A DNA stretch of 64,000 nucleotides. Source: Ailurus styani (taxonomy: Eukaryota; Chordata; Mammalia; Carnivora; Ailuridae). The DNA lies in contig LNAC01000018.1 of the NCBI GenBank assembly GCA_002007465.1, forward strand, positions 2,420,732 through 2,484,731. Direction: 5' to 3'. Made by a program: the position numbers and the translations under genes. This document shows, in pieces, positions 1-10,402 of this stretch (the stretch's first letter is position 1; each line of letters starts with the position of its first letter). The notes below the pieces were generated by a model. That model was given only the letters and a program-made list of their open reading frames with translations, was not told where the DNA came from and did no database searches.

Positions 1-510
1 AGAAGCATGGAGTGGGAAACAGGCTGACAAAAAGAGTAGTTGCAGTAGCGCCTTACTATGTGGGCAGTCTAAGCATTCAACCCCTGTGAGCCTCAGTATC
101 ATCTGTCACACAAGAGGGGAGCGACCTCCTGGTATTGCCACAAGCATTCAGTGAGATGGTGTAGGTGAAGCTCCGAGCACAGCGCACACTCAGTACTCAG
201 TGAGTCGGGGGCGGTGGGGTTGGAGGGGAGGCACCAAGTAGGAACAAGAAGGCTTAGTTGACCCAAGAAAGCTCCCCCACCCCCCGTCTTGCCTGCCATC
301 AGAGGATGATGAGACCCCCCCCTTCCCCCTCCCCCAGGAGCTTGCCTCTCTGCCTCTGGGCTGCTCTACCAGCCTGCTGTGAGCCATTCTTCGATTGGCT
401 GAAAAGGATTACAGAAGCAACGGTAGCACTAAGAGGAAGACCTTCATGTCGCCTCTAAGCTAATACCTGCCAGTAAAAAGAATGAGTAACTAGTATTTGA
501 GATGGTTTTA

Positions 511-701
511 CTTTTTTCTTTTTTTTTTTTTTAAGATTTTATTTATTTATTTGAGAGAAAGAGCACAAGCAAGGGGAGGAGCAGAGGGAGAAGCAGGCTC
601 CCCACCGAGCAGGGAGCCCAATGCCGGAATTGATCCCAGGACCAGGGATCATGACCTGAGCCAAAGGCAAATGCCTAACACCTGAGCCACCCAGGCGCCC
701 C
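511..701 (-). mobile_element. Can-SINE (SINEC), minus orientation
   Basis: The + strand starts with a T-rich run and AAGATTTTATTTATTTATTT and ends with the reverse complement of the SINE head (CACCCAGGCGCCCC). The 14-bp target-site duplication TTGAGATGGTTTTA flanks it at 497-510 and 702-715 without a mismatch, which fixes both ends and suggests a fairly recent insertion. Confidence 0.95.
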
Positions 702-1459
702 TTGAGATGGTTTTAAATCAGCCAGTAATCACTAAGCATAAACGAGGGGCTGAGCTGAGAGCTCTGGGTAATATGGGCCACTCACACAGCTCTGTTCTGG
801 GCACAGAGAGAACAATAAAACTCACACCTCAGTCATCTTAGGAAGTAGCAGGCCGCTCATCACTGGAGGCATGCGAGACATATCAGGGACATTGTGAAGA
901 GGATTTGGACTCTGATGAGGAGGTGGGTGAGTTGAGAGAACCTTAAAAGTCGCTTATCTTCTTGAAGGGCTAGATAAAAGCAAAACTCCAGGCCCATGAT
1001 GTCATGGCTAGACTGGGAGTTAGAGATGAAGCACCTCTGTAGTGGGGCTGGTGCAGCTTTGGGAAAAGCTTCATCCGGGAAGCCTTCCTGGAGGAAGTGG
1101 TATGTGCACTGGCCCTTGAACTGAAGCTCCTCTGCGAAAAGCAGACGGCTAACTGCTTTGCAGGAGGGACGGGCATCCAAGGATGTGTTGTCAGATGGCG
1201 TTCCACTTCTTGCCATGTCTCTTGCATCACCTTGTCCCCTGCTGGCTCGTTGCACTGTGGGTTAGTGAGAAGAGTGACACCAGCAGCCCTGTTCTTACTT
1301 CCTCCTAGTTCAGGAACTGAGGGAAAGGGCCTGTTGATCCCAGTCTGTGGTCTATAAGGCCCATTTCACTTGAGGGCTCTGATTGGTTCAGCTCAGATCA
1401 CATGCCCATCTGGGGGCCCAATCACAGTGGACATGATGATGGCGGAGAACTTAAAACTA

Positions 1460-1625
1460 TAAGCTATGGAGCCTAATCATTTAGGCTCAAATATTTGGCT
1501 ATGTAAAATGGGGGTAATATTCCAACCTCTAAGGATTTCTCTGAGGACTAAGAGTTAAATGACATAATGCATGCCATGTGCCTGGACTGTAGTAAGTGTT
1601 CAATAAAGGTTCACTGCTGTCATCT
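1460..1625 (+). repeat. MIR-like ancient SINE
   Basis: It shows the typical MIR core and tail: AAAATGGGGGTAATA, a mid-region with TTAAATGACATAATGCATG, and GTAAGTGTTCAATAAAGG at the end. Ends are approximate and the assignment rests on remembered consensus. Confidence 0.65.
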
Positions 1626-1947
1626 GTCATCATGATTCGCATTTTCCAGCCACATTGCATCCTTTGACACATTTCATTTCTCCGTCATTCTATAGGCGAG
1701 AACACCCAATACTGGTTTGGCAGTTTCCTTCCTGAATCACGGAGGAGCTAAGCTAACATCAGGGCAGCTGGAATCCATTCCCAGGACATGTTCCCCCTGG
1801 CTTCGGAGCCAGTATTTCCAGCAAAACTCTTCCTAGAAATTAATCCTCCTGCCCTCCAATCCCCATACCTCTCTAGAGCTCATCTCAGGGGGAAGATTCT
1901 CATGGGAGGAGAGAAGAGTTAACCCCTGTTGTCTGGTTCCTTCCCAG

Positions 1948-2062
1948 GCACAGTACCATCAAGGCTGATGAAGCTGCTGGCACAGCTCCCTTCCACCTTG
2001 ACCTCTGGTTCTACTTCACCCTGCAGAACTGGATTCTGGACTTTGGCCGCCCCATTGCCATG
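1948..2062 (+). CDS. CLN6: CLN6 exon 2
   Basis: This exon is 115 bp. It starts with the third base of codon 28 and encodes residues 29-66, beginning [20 protein letters not shown] and ending DFGRPIAM. The acceptor is TTCCCAG and the donor GTGAGT at 2063. The length equals human exon 2 (c.84-198). It covers the luminal/cytosolic N-terminal segment leading into the first hydrophobic span ([12 protein letters not shown]). Confidence 0.96.
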
Positions 2063-2894
2063 GTGAGTGTGAAGCCATGGACAGAGCCCCTCCCAGCAGT
2101 GAGGACACAATGTGACTTGAATTAGCCAAGTGACCTTAGACAAGTAAACTGCGAGAATAGACCTGGATGCTTACATGTCTTTAGCTCTGTGATTATGTCA
2201 GCAAGTGGGGGTCCTGGGGGCCTGCATAGTCATATTGTGCCCTGACTCTCACAGGGGAACTGGTGGCCCTGAACAGGGATGCTGTGCCCACTCCACCCCC
2301 CCCACACACCCAGGTTTAACCAAATCACCAACCATACAACGTGACGTGGGAAAGAAAGCAGAGCATCCCCATGGCCTTGGTATAATATTGTCTTTCTGGA
2401 GGTAAAGAGTATAGGCTGATTTTGCATGTTATGTATGACTTTGATCCTCAGGTAAGTCTGAGTGCTATCTCGTGACACCATGCCCTTCCCTCCAGGATAC
2501 TCCATGCATCAGGGGACAGTGGGGCCTCCAGAGGGATTAATACTGGAAGAGCACTCCAAGCCCCTGGCTTGTAATAAGGACATAGGTAGATAGATAAATA
2601 GGTAACAGAATGTGAACACATTGAGTGAGATATCACCATGAACCAAGTTGTTAATTTGTGTGTGCGTGTGATAACAATAACTATATCCAACACTGGAACA
2701 GACACCTTGTCCCTGCTAGTGACAAAGCAAATTAGCAAAGCCCTTTTGGAAAGCAGTTTGTCAAGATGACAACTAGGCATCTAGAACAGTGCCTGGCATA
2801 AGTACTTGATGCATTTTTATTTTTTTTAAGATTTATTTATTTTAGAGAGAGTACAGATGTGCACACATGGGGGGAGGGACAGAGAGAGAATCTT

Positions 2895-3633
2895 TTTTTT
2901 CTTATTTTTTTAAATTTTTATTAACACATATTATTTGTTTCAGGGGTACAGATCTGTGATTCATCAGTCTTACACAATTCACAGTGCTCACCATAGCACA
3001 TACCCTCCCCAATGTCCATCACCCATCCACCCCATCCCTCCCACCCCCTCCACTCCAGCAACCCTCAGTTTGTTTCCTGAGATTAAGAGTATCTTACGGT
3101 TTGTCTCCCTCTCTGGTTTCATCTTGTTTCATTTTTCCCTCCTTTCGCCTATGATCCTCTGCCTTATTTCTCAAATTCCTCATATCAGTGAGATCATATG
3201 ATAATTGTCTTTCTCTGATTGATTTATTTCACTTAGCATAATACCCTCTACTTCCATCCACATTGTTGTGCTCGCTTCGGCAGCACATATACTTCCATCC
3301 ACATTGTAGCAAATGGCAAAATTTTGGGGTTTTGATGGCTGCATAATATTCCATTGTATATTTATACCACATTTTCTTTATCCATTCATCTGTTCATGGA
3401 CATGTAGGCTCTTTCCATAGTTTGGCTATTGTGGACATTGCTGCTATAAACATTTGGGTGTACATGCCCCTTCGGATCACTACATTTGTATCTTTGGGGT
3501 AAATACCCAGTAGTGCAATTGCTGGGTTGTAGAGTAGCTCTATTTTCAACTTTTCAGGAACCCCCATACTGTTTTCCAGAGTGGCTGCACCAGCTTGCCT
3601 TCCCACCAACAGTGTAGGAGGGTTCCCCTTTGG
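2895..3633 (-). mobile_element. L1 (LINE-1) 3' fragment, minus orientation, nested in a Can-SINE
   Basis: The poly(T) at 2895 is the reverse of an L1 poly(A) tail. It is followed by carnivore L1 3'UTR and the end of ORF2 in antisense, including the complement of CCCAGCAATTGCACTACTGG. A 13-bp duplication GAGAGAGAATCTT at 2882-2894 and 3634-3646 flanks it exactly. It is a 5'-truncated copy of about 0.74 kb and is itself interrupted by a U6 fragment near 3268-3292. Confidence 0.93.
3268..3292 (+). pseudogene. U6 snRNA 5'-end fragment (tailless retropseudogene)
   Basis: The sequence matches the first 25 nt of U6, starting GTGCTCGCTTCGGCAGCACA and ending at nt 23-25. The rest of U6 and any poly(A) are missing. 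The host L1 sequence ACTTCCATCCACATTGTT at 3250-3267 recurs at 3291-3308 with one mismatch at its last base. The fragment therefore lies between direct repeats, and two bases (AC) can belong to either U6 or the repeat. It lacks a promoter and cannot be a functional U6 gene. Confidence 0.9.
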
Positions 3634-3814
3634 GAGAGAGAATCTTAAGTGGACTCCATGCTGAGTGTGGAGCCTGACAGGAAGCCGAACTGAGGACCCT
3701 GAGATCGTGACCTGAGCTGAAATCAAGAGTCAGACACTCAACCGACTAAGCCACCCAGGCACCCCTCAATGCACTTTTATTGAAGGAATGATAATAATGG
3801 GAAAGTAGAAATAG

Positions 3815-4040
3815 TGGTTAACGTACACTGAGTGCTCACTCTGTTCTAAGCCCTTTATGTGTTTAAACTTACTGAATCCTCACCTCACCCCTCTTACTAA
3901 TCTCGAGTTTATAGATGGGATAGATGGGATAGAAGGCTCAAGGATAGAGAGGGCAAGTCAGTGGCTCAGGGTCACCCAAGTAGCATGTGGAAGAGCCAGC
4001 ATCAGCATGCAGGCATCCAGCCCCAGAGCCTAACCCCTTC
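3815..4040 (+). repeat. MIR-like ancient SINE
   Basis: Features include GAGTGCTCACTCTGTTCTAAG, CTTACTGAATCCTCACCTCA, and GGCAAGTCAGTGGCTCAGGG followed by AGAGCCAGCATC, the usual order in a MIR. Ends are approximate. Confidence 0.65.
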
Positions 4041-4423
4041 CTGTCATGGATATATCCAGAACCCTAAGACATTCATCCCTCCTGACCCAGTAAGACCCCT
4101 TCCCAGAATCTGCCCTGACTGTGTAATCAGCAAGAAGACAATAGCCTCTGTACCCAAAGGTGTTCCTTGCAATGTTGCTTACCTTGGATGGGACTTCAGT
4201 GTCCAGCGGTAGGGACTGAGTAAATCAGCTTTCCATATCCAGTATAGAAGACGTTATCTGGCCATGGCCCAGGAATCATGGGTGCCCTAGAGCAGCCTGG
4301 GTTGTTTAAGGAGAGGAGAGGTGTGGCAGTGGTGTGCGTACCGCCTGACTGCAGATCGGTGACAGTCTCAACGTCTTGTACTCATAGGTCAGAGACTCGA
4401 AGGGGGTTACGCAAAGCCCTTCT

Positions 4424-4620
4424 GGGGCACCTGTCTGGTTGCTCAGTCCGTTAGGCAGCTGACTTGATTTTGGCTCAGGACAGGATCTCAGGGTCCTGGG
4501 ATCGAGCCCCACATCAGGCTCTACACTCAGCTCAGAGTCTGCTTGAGGGTCTCTCCCTCTGCTGGCTCATTCTTGCATGTGCACGCTCTCTCTCTCAAAT
4601 AAATGAATGTTTAGGGGGAA
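4424..4620 (+). mobile_element. Can-SINE, plus orientation (older copy)
   Basis: The head GGGGCACCTGTCTGGTTGCTC is followed by the GATTTTGGCTCAGG body, a TC-rich stretch and a tail CAAATAAATGAATG. A diverged flanking repeat (AAAGCCCTTCTGG before, AAAGCTATTCTGG after) suggests the insertion site. Confidence 0.88.
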
Positions 4621-5550
4621 AAAAAGCTATTCTGGCGGCACTGTGGGTTTGGGGTGGTTGCTGTTTCTTCTGTGACTCTCTGTAAGGTTTACATGTTGTT
4701 TAAGTGTGGGAGAAAGAAAAGAGACGGAGCCAGGAGTCAGGGTACCTGGTCAGCTTTGTGGGTGACTTTAGGCAAGTCACTGTCTGCTGGGCTTTGGTTC
4801 ACTCATCTGTAAGGAGGCTAGTTGGCCTGGCTGCTCTGATCCCCCTTCCAGCATGAAGGTCCCACATATTGGGGGCCAAAGGAGCTGCCCACCACACTGA
4901 TGCTATGGAGAGGGGGAAATGAGGCTCGGAGCAGGTTCACGGCTGTCCCCTACCCACACTCCTTAGGACGCAGCCACAGCTGGCCATGGTGGTCTCTGGC
5001 AGGGCGAATCACTTTTCCAGCCTGCCCAGCAACCTAAGTGGGCTTGTTAGGAGAGTGGGCATTTGAAAAGCTCGTATATACACTGGAGCTTTTGAAATGT
5101 AGGCATGGCATTCCCAAATCTGTAATAACGAAAACCAAGTTTGTTCAAGTTATAAAAGTGGTATGTAGTGGTTCTAACAAGTCAGCTAATGCCCGGGTGT
5201 ATGCAGAAGTGTTAGAGTCTCCCTTTCCTGTCCCACCCCTGATGGTTTAGGGCACAGGCACCCACTCCTTTCTCTGCTCCTGCAAACATATTATATATTC
5301 CTTTTCGTTTTCTAACAGAAATGAGATCTTACTTTATGCCTTATTCTACAACTTGCTAGCTTTACCTTAGAATATATGATGGCTGTCTTTCCATTTCAGT
5401 ACCTATAAGGTGTCATTCCTGATAATGGCTACTTCACCTGCTATAGTAAAGGTGTGCTATAATGTACTCAGCTTTCCTAGTTAGTTGAAGAGTCAGCCTG
5501 TTCGTGGTATTTTGCTATCACAAAGAGTATTTCAGCCATCATATATACCT

Positions 5551-6320
5551 TTTTAAAAGAAATTTACTATAGCTGACATACAGTGTTATAGTAGTTTTAG
5601 GTGTACAACATAATGACAGTTCTATACATTATGCCATGCTCACCACACTAAGTGTGGGCACCATAGTGCATCATTACAGTGTTATTGACTATATTTCTTA
5701 TGCTGTACCTTTCAGCCCCATGACTTATTTATTTGATAACTGGAAGTTTGTGTCTCCTAATTCCCTCCACCTATTTTGCCCATCTCCCAACTTCTTCTCT
5801 GGCAATCACCAGCTTGTTCTCTGTATTTATGATTCTGTTTCTGTGTTTGTTTGTTCATTTGTTTTTTGGTTTTGTTTTTTTTTTTTTTTGATTCCACATA
5901 TAAGTGAAATCACATGGCATTTTTCTTTCTCTTACTTATTTCACTTAGCTTAATATCCTCTAGTCCATCCATATTGTTGCAAATGGGAAGATTCTTTTTA
6001 TGGCCAAGTAATGTGTTAGCAAGGATGTGGTGAAAAAGGAACCCTCATGTGCTGTTGGTAGAAATTCAAATTGGTGCAGCCACTGTGGAAAACAGTATGG
6101 AGTTTCCTAAAAAAAAAAAAAAAAAAAATTAAAAATAGAAATACCATACAATCCAGTAATTCCACCACTGGGTATTTACCCAAAGAAAACAAAAACCCCA
6201 ATTTGAAAAGATGTATGCCCCACTATGTTCATTGCAGCTTTATTTACAATAGCCAAATGATGGAAGCACCCTAAGTGTCCATCCATAAATGGATGGATAA
6301 AGAAGATGTGATATATATCC
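5551..6320 (-). mobile_element. L1 3' fragment with 5' inversion
   Basis: From about 5551 to 6012 the L1 3'UTR/ORF2 end is in antisense. From about 6013 to 6320 ORF2 sequence runs in sense (GTGTTAGCAAGGATGTGG through GGGTATTTACCCAAAG and ATTTACAATAGCCAAATGAT). The two pieces are neighbours in an L1 but face opposite ways, the pattern left by twin priming. Outer limits are approximate. Confidence 0.82.
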
Positions 6321-7251
6321 AACCAATGTGATATATATATACCTTGATATAGGTGAAGATACAGAGATACACACTGGATAAGAGAGGAACAGAGTCCTCT
6401 ATCCTGGGAGTTTTATACATGTGGGTTAGTTTTAACTAGTGTGGCATTTCTGAATTAAAAGAAACATTTACAATTTCGATTGAAATTTATAGTCATTGCC
6501 TGTGTTCTCAATCAACAGATCCTAGAAGTATAGTTTGGGGGGGGTCATAACATGTTTTGACTTTGCACGGGGGTCTTCACACTGACCCCGACAAGGCCAG
6601 GACTCACTGGGGTAGACCAATAAGAGAGGGCCTGCCAGGCAAAGGAATTGTCCCTGGCCTGCCTCCTAGCTCAGGGAGGGTAAGAAAGAAAGAACTGAAG
6701 CTACTTTGTAGAACTCACTTATTTTCTCCTTTTGTTTCCTAATGTATACTTTTGATCTGATTTGGAAGCAGTCCACCTGCAGCCCATCTGCTCAGTGCAT
6801 AGAGCATGGGGCCTTGTGGTCAGGAGATTTTTCATCATCATAGGACCTGAAGTGTCAGACCCCTAAGGGCCCAAGTAGACCACCTGGGTCACATCTCTTA
6901 TGTCGCAGATGGGGAAACCAAGGCCCGTAGAGGAGAAGGACTTCCCAAGGATCACCACTAAGTCCCAAAGTAGCCTCCAGCTCCCAGACCAATACCCAGG
7001 GACATTTATTTAGAACCCGTTGGGAGCGGGGCCCAGAGTCAGGCCCTGGGTTTGCATCTACTAGTGTGCCTGGGGACAGGTCCATTTACCTTCTTTGGGA
7101 CTCAGTTTCTCTGTCTGGGAACCCCAGGGCTGCCAAGAGGATCCCCAGAGATAACAGAGAGTTAAGTGTGGGTGGAGGAGGTGGGGGCTGATCCCCGAGG
7201 GCCTTGTGGGGCTCTGCCTGGTTGAACACCATTCCTCCCTTTGCTCTGCAG

Positions 7252-7350
7252 CTGGTGTTCCCTCTCGAATGGTTTCCACTCAACAAGCCGAGCGTGGGGG
7301 ACTACTTCCACATGGCCTACAACATCATCACGCCCTTCCTCTTGCTCAAG
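7252..7350 (+). CDS. CLN6: CLN6 exon 3
   Basis: This exon is 99 bp and encodes residues 67-99, starting [20 protein letters not shown] and ending IITPFLLLK. The acceptor is GCTCTGCAG and the donor GTAAAG. Both boundaries fall between codons. The end of the exon is hydrophobic and fits part of a membrane span. Confidence 0.97.
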
Positions 7351-8412
7351 GTAAAGTCCCGGGCTCCCTGCCCTCCCTTCCCACCTTCATTCCTTCCTCC
7401 TCTGGCCAAGCGCTGGGAGTCATGGAAGCAGCTAGAAGCAGGCCTACCCTGCCTGAGCCTGGGGGGCGAAGGCTGTAATCAAGGGACACATCAAAGGCCT
7501 GGCCAGGAGGGAGGGAGAAGCCCTTCACAAGGAGGGGTGTTTGGGGCTTCAGCCTTGTTTGCCAGGGGAACTGAAGCAAGCAAAAGGACCTGAAGACAAG
7601 GTTGTGCTTGTGAAGCTACAGTACATTTGGGGAGGCCGAGGCAGAAGGAGTGAGTGGGTTGGTTGTCTGGGGGAAGTCAGGGACCAGTTGGGAAGGCAGG
7701 TAGAGTCCAGGTGGCAGCAATGGAGGTGACCTCTACTCTGGCTTGGGGATCTGGGACTTGGAGATGTCACTGGGAGCACAGAGCTAGCCAGGGCTGCTGG
7801 CTTTGCATGTCCAAATAAGGGCTCTTAAAACAACTATCACCATCTACCATCCCCATCATTTTGTTTCTAGAAAGATGTTTTTAATCACCAAAAGAAGAGT
7901 ATAAAATTAGAATTCAGAGGAGTCTTAAGTTAAACAATTTCATTTCCAAAGCATCCTCCCCACCCTACCCCCACTCCCCTGACATTTTCTTTGTGTTTAC
8001 CACGGACCAGTGGCTCAGAAATGAGACCGTCCTGCCGCACTGAGCCAGCCCAGCCAGCCAGGGGCACAGCTGGGGGCAGGGAGAGGGCAGGCCTGGAGTC
8101 TGGACGCCGGTGCTGAAGGCCTGGCTGCCACTGCCCACACAGGGCTAGTGTGCGAACTTGGGCAATCAGCTCGTCCCTCTGAAGCTGGGGGTGCTCTCCG
8201 AGGAAGGGGGCTGCTGGTTCCCAGCTCCTGCTGGCCTCACGGGGATCCTAGGAGACTCTGGAGGCTGGCTCAGCCTGCTACAGGGACCCAGCTTCGCAGC
8301 GACTCTTCAGCTGGTGGCATCCATCCGAGCCCAGGCACGGGGGAGGGACCAGGGGGTGTCTCCTGCTGTGGTGGAGGCGGAGTCACGCTCTTGGGTGTCC
8401 CTCTGACCCCAG
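7351..8412 (+). other. CLN6: CLN6 intron 3
   Basis: This 1.06 kb intron is GC-rich. No repeat or other feature was recognised in it. It ends with the acceptor TGACCCCAG. Confidence 0.8.
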
Positions 8413-8601
8413 CTCATGGAGCGATCCCCTCGCACGCTGCCGCGCTCCATGGTCTACCTCAGCATCATCACCTTCGTCATGGGCGCCAGCATCCACCTGG
8501 TGGGCGACTCGGTGAACCACCGCTTGCTCTTCAGTGGCTATCAGCACCACCTGTCCGTGCGGGAGAATCCGGTCATCAAGAATCTCAAGCCAGAGACGCT
8601 G
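8413..8601 (+). CDS. CLN6: CLN6 exon 4
   Basis: This exon is 189 bp and encodes residues 100-162. It starts [20 protein letters not shown] and ends [11 protein letters not shown]. It contains a clear hydrophobic span ([19 protein letters not shown]) and the conserved [13 protein letters not shown] loop. The donor is GTGAGG at 8602. The length equals human exon 4. Confidence 0.97.
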
Positions 8602-8935
8602 GTGAGGCCGCCTCCCCCACCACATGTAAAGCCTTGTGGGCACAGTCTGTCCCTGAGGCCAGAGAGATCACCCCCAGCCGTCACTGTGCCCGACCCGCTA
8701 AAGGCTTTCTGCTAGGTGAGGGCACTGTACCCGCCGAACCAGGCTGCCCGTGACACTTTAGGAAGTGGCCCTTCGACGGGCTGCCCCCCGGGCCCCCTGC
8801 AGTAGAGGGCAGGACCGAGGGTGGGGAGTGAGGGCTGCTGGGGGGAGGCCCGGGCCGGGCCAGGGTGGCTGCGTGGGCCCCAGCGTCCGCCCTGGCGCCC
8901 CTGCCGCTCTCACCGGCCATGCCTGCCACCCGCAG
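8602..8935 (+). other. CLN6: CLN6 intron 4, GC-rich with a CTCF-like motif
   Basis: This 334 bp intron is GC-rich and carries the CTCF-core-like site GCAGTAGAGGGCAG at 8799-8812. It ends in CCACCCGCAG. No repeat was seen. Confidence 0.8.
8799..8812 (+). promoter_or_regulatory. CTCF-like core motif, forward
   Basis: GCAGTAGAGGGCAG differs from the CTCF core CCASYAGRKGGCAG at one position (first base G instead of C). Occupancy cannot be judged from sequence. Confidence 0.4.
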
Positions 8936-8991
8936 ATCGACTCCTTCGAGCTGCTCTACTACTACGACGAGTACCTGGGCCACTCCATGTG
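8936..8991 (+). CDS. CLN6: CLN6 exon 5
   Basis: This exon is 56 bp and encodes residues 163-180 (IDSFELLYYYDEYLGHSM) plus two bases of Trp181. The acceptor is CGCAG and the donor GTGAGT at 8992. The split TG|G codon joins exon 6 cleanly. The length equals human exon 5. Confidence 0.97.
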
Positions 8992-10279
8992 GTGAGTGTC
9001 GGGGCCAGTCCCAGCCAGGAAGGCAGCGCCAGCCGGCCTGTCTCCCCAGGGCCCGGCCGGAGGACACGGCAGGAGCCTCTGGGCGTGGGCCGCTGCGCCC
9101 TCCCCGTCCGAGCGCAGCAGTTCCCGCGGCGGCCACTAGAGGGCAGCGAGCGGCTGTGCCTCCCGGCCCTGCCGGAGCCTGGGGGGAGGGGCGCGGCGCG
9201 GGCCTAGTCCCGGCCCTCTCGCCGCGGCGGGGTGCGGCTGGGCACCGAGGGGGCTCCCCCACCGGGTCAGGACGAAGCCGAGGCGGGCCAGCTGGACCTG
9301 ATGGGGGAAGGGGCTGTGTGCCCCACCACTCGAGCTCCCGGGAGGGGCCCCCCTTCAGTCCGTAGGCGGCGGAAACCTCCCAGCTGTGCGCAGCCGCGGG
9401 AGAGCCAGGCCCCCACCTCCCAAGAGCTGGGGCCACTGAGAGGGTTTTCGGGGAGTGGGGGGGCCAGCAACCCCTGCACCCTGTGGCTTCACCCCTGAGT
9501 GAGGTGGCTGGCTCCCGTCATACCAGGCCTACACTCGTGTTTCCGGGGTCCACTTAGAACAGGCACAGTTGGCCCTCTTGGCAGTGAGTCCAGGGGCTTG
9601 GACAGGCCTTTGGCCAGAGACCCTTCCCAGGGAAGTTTGGGAAGGGAGGAGGGGGTGGGCTGGGAGGTATGGGGGCCTCGTGGGGCGGGGGTGACAGGGT
9701 AGCTGAGAGAAGGGGGTGTGGGAGAAGCAGCCTGTGTGGAGAGGAGAGAGGCTGGTACTTTTGGGTGAGATGCTGTGTGGGGGCAAGGGGTGAGGCTGTG
9801 GGTTGGGTACGGGTGAGGGGGCTTCACAGAGCCCCTTGGAGGACCCCAGCAGGTATGGTTCTCTCTTTTTTTTACCTGGACGTGGAGGCTCTCCCTCCTC
9901 AGCCCTGCTGGGTACACCTGTTCCAGGTGTGAGGGGGGCCAGCATGAGACAGACGCACCCCCTACACACATACCCACGCAGAGTGAGGTGTCCAGGGCCG
10001 GGTGGGAGGGTCCCCCCGACACCGCGGCCTCTGAGCCTCTTATTTACATGTACAGGGAGCAGGCCTCATCTGCCCGCTTCCTTCCTGCCCCCCTTCCCGC
10101 ACGGGAAGAGCCCCAGCAGGGATGAGCGCCCTGGCCTAACCCAGGTGTTTGGTAAACCGTGACTCACCCTGCATGGGATGGTGCAAGGGCGCAGCACAAG
10201 GACAGGTGGGGACGAGGGCCGGCCGAGGGGAGACAGGGCGGCTGGGCAGGCCTCTGAGGCCCTGGCCTCCCTGTTGCAG
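8992..10279 (+). other. CLN6: CLN6 intron 5, CpG-rich 5' part
   Basis: The first ~300 bases are strongly CpG-rich (runs such as GCGGCGGCC and GGCGCGGCGCGGGCC) and hold a full CTCF core at 9133-9146. The rest is G-rich with no recognised repeat. It may be an intragenic CpG island. Confidence 0.7.
9133..9146 (+). promoter_or_regulatory. CTCF-like core motif, forward, full match
   Basis: CCACTAGAGGGCAG matches the remembered core CCASYAGRKGGCAG at every position and lies in a CpG-rich patch of CLN6 intron 5. The motif is seen; binding is inferred. Confidence 0.55.
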
Positions 10280-10402
10280 GTACATCCCCTTCTTCCTCAT
10301 CCTCTTCATGTACTTCAGTGGTTGTTTCACTCCCACCAAAGCTGAGAGCTCGATGCCGGGGGCGGCCCTGCTCCTGGTGATGCCCAGTGGCCTGTACTAT
10401 TG
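10280..10402 (+). CDS. CLN6: CLN6 exon 6
   Basis: This exon is 123 bp. It starts with the last base of Trp181 and encodes residues 182-221 ([16 protein letters not shown] at the start, [11 protein letters not shown] at the end) plus two bases of Trp222. Two hydrophobic stretches fit membrane spans or a re-entrant pair. The acceptor is TTGCAG and the donor GTGAGT at 10403. Confidence 0.97.

Larger units (their letters stand above)
1..1947 (+). other. CLN6: CLN6 intron 1 (3' part)
   Basis: Non-coding. It holds a Can-SINE at 511-701 and a MIR-like stretch near 1460-1625. It ends in the acceptor TTCCCAG at 1941-1947. No other supported feature was seen. Confidence 0.85.
2821..3768 (-). mobile_element. 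Can-SINE, minus orientation, split by an L1 insertion
   Basis: The left part (about 2821-2894) carries the AAGATTTATTTATTTTA tail region. The right part (about 3634-3768) carries the body and the head complement CCACCCAGGCACCCC. The parts are separated by an L1 at 2895-3633. The SINE's own duplication ATGCATTTTTAT / ATGCACTTTTAT (2809-2820 and 3769-3780, one mismatch) brackets the whole composite, so the SINE landed first. Confidence 0.92.
2063..7251 (+). other. CLN6: CLN6 intron 2
   Basis: This 5.2 kb intron has no coding sequence. It contains a Can-SINE interrupted by an L1 that carries a U6 fragment (2821-3768), MIR-like sequences (about 3815-4040 and 4735-4840), another Can-SINE (4424-4620) and an inversion-type L1 (about 5551-6320). 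A further MIR-like stretch lies near 6860-6960. Confidence 0.85.

Noticed and set aside
3268..3292. A real U6 snRNA gene
   Set aside because: Only the first ~25 nt are present; there is no TATA/PSE promoter arrangement and no terminator T-run.
8681..9436. Long open frame (251 codons) on the - strand
   Set aside because: It lies antisense to CLN6 introns 4-5 and exon 5 in GC-rich DNA where stops are rare; its Pro/Gly/Arg/Ala-rich translation resembles no family I know.
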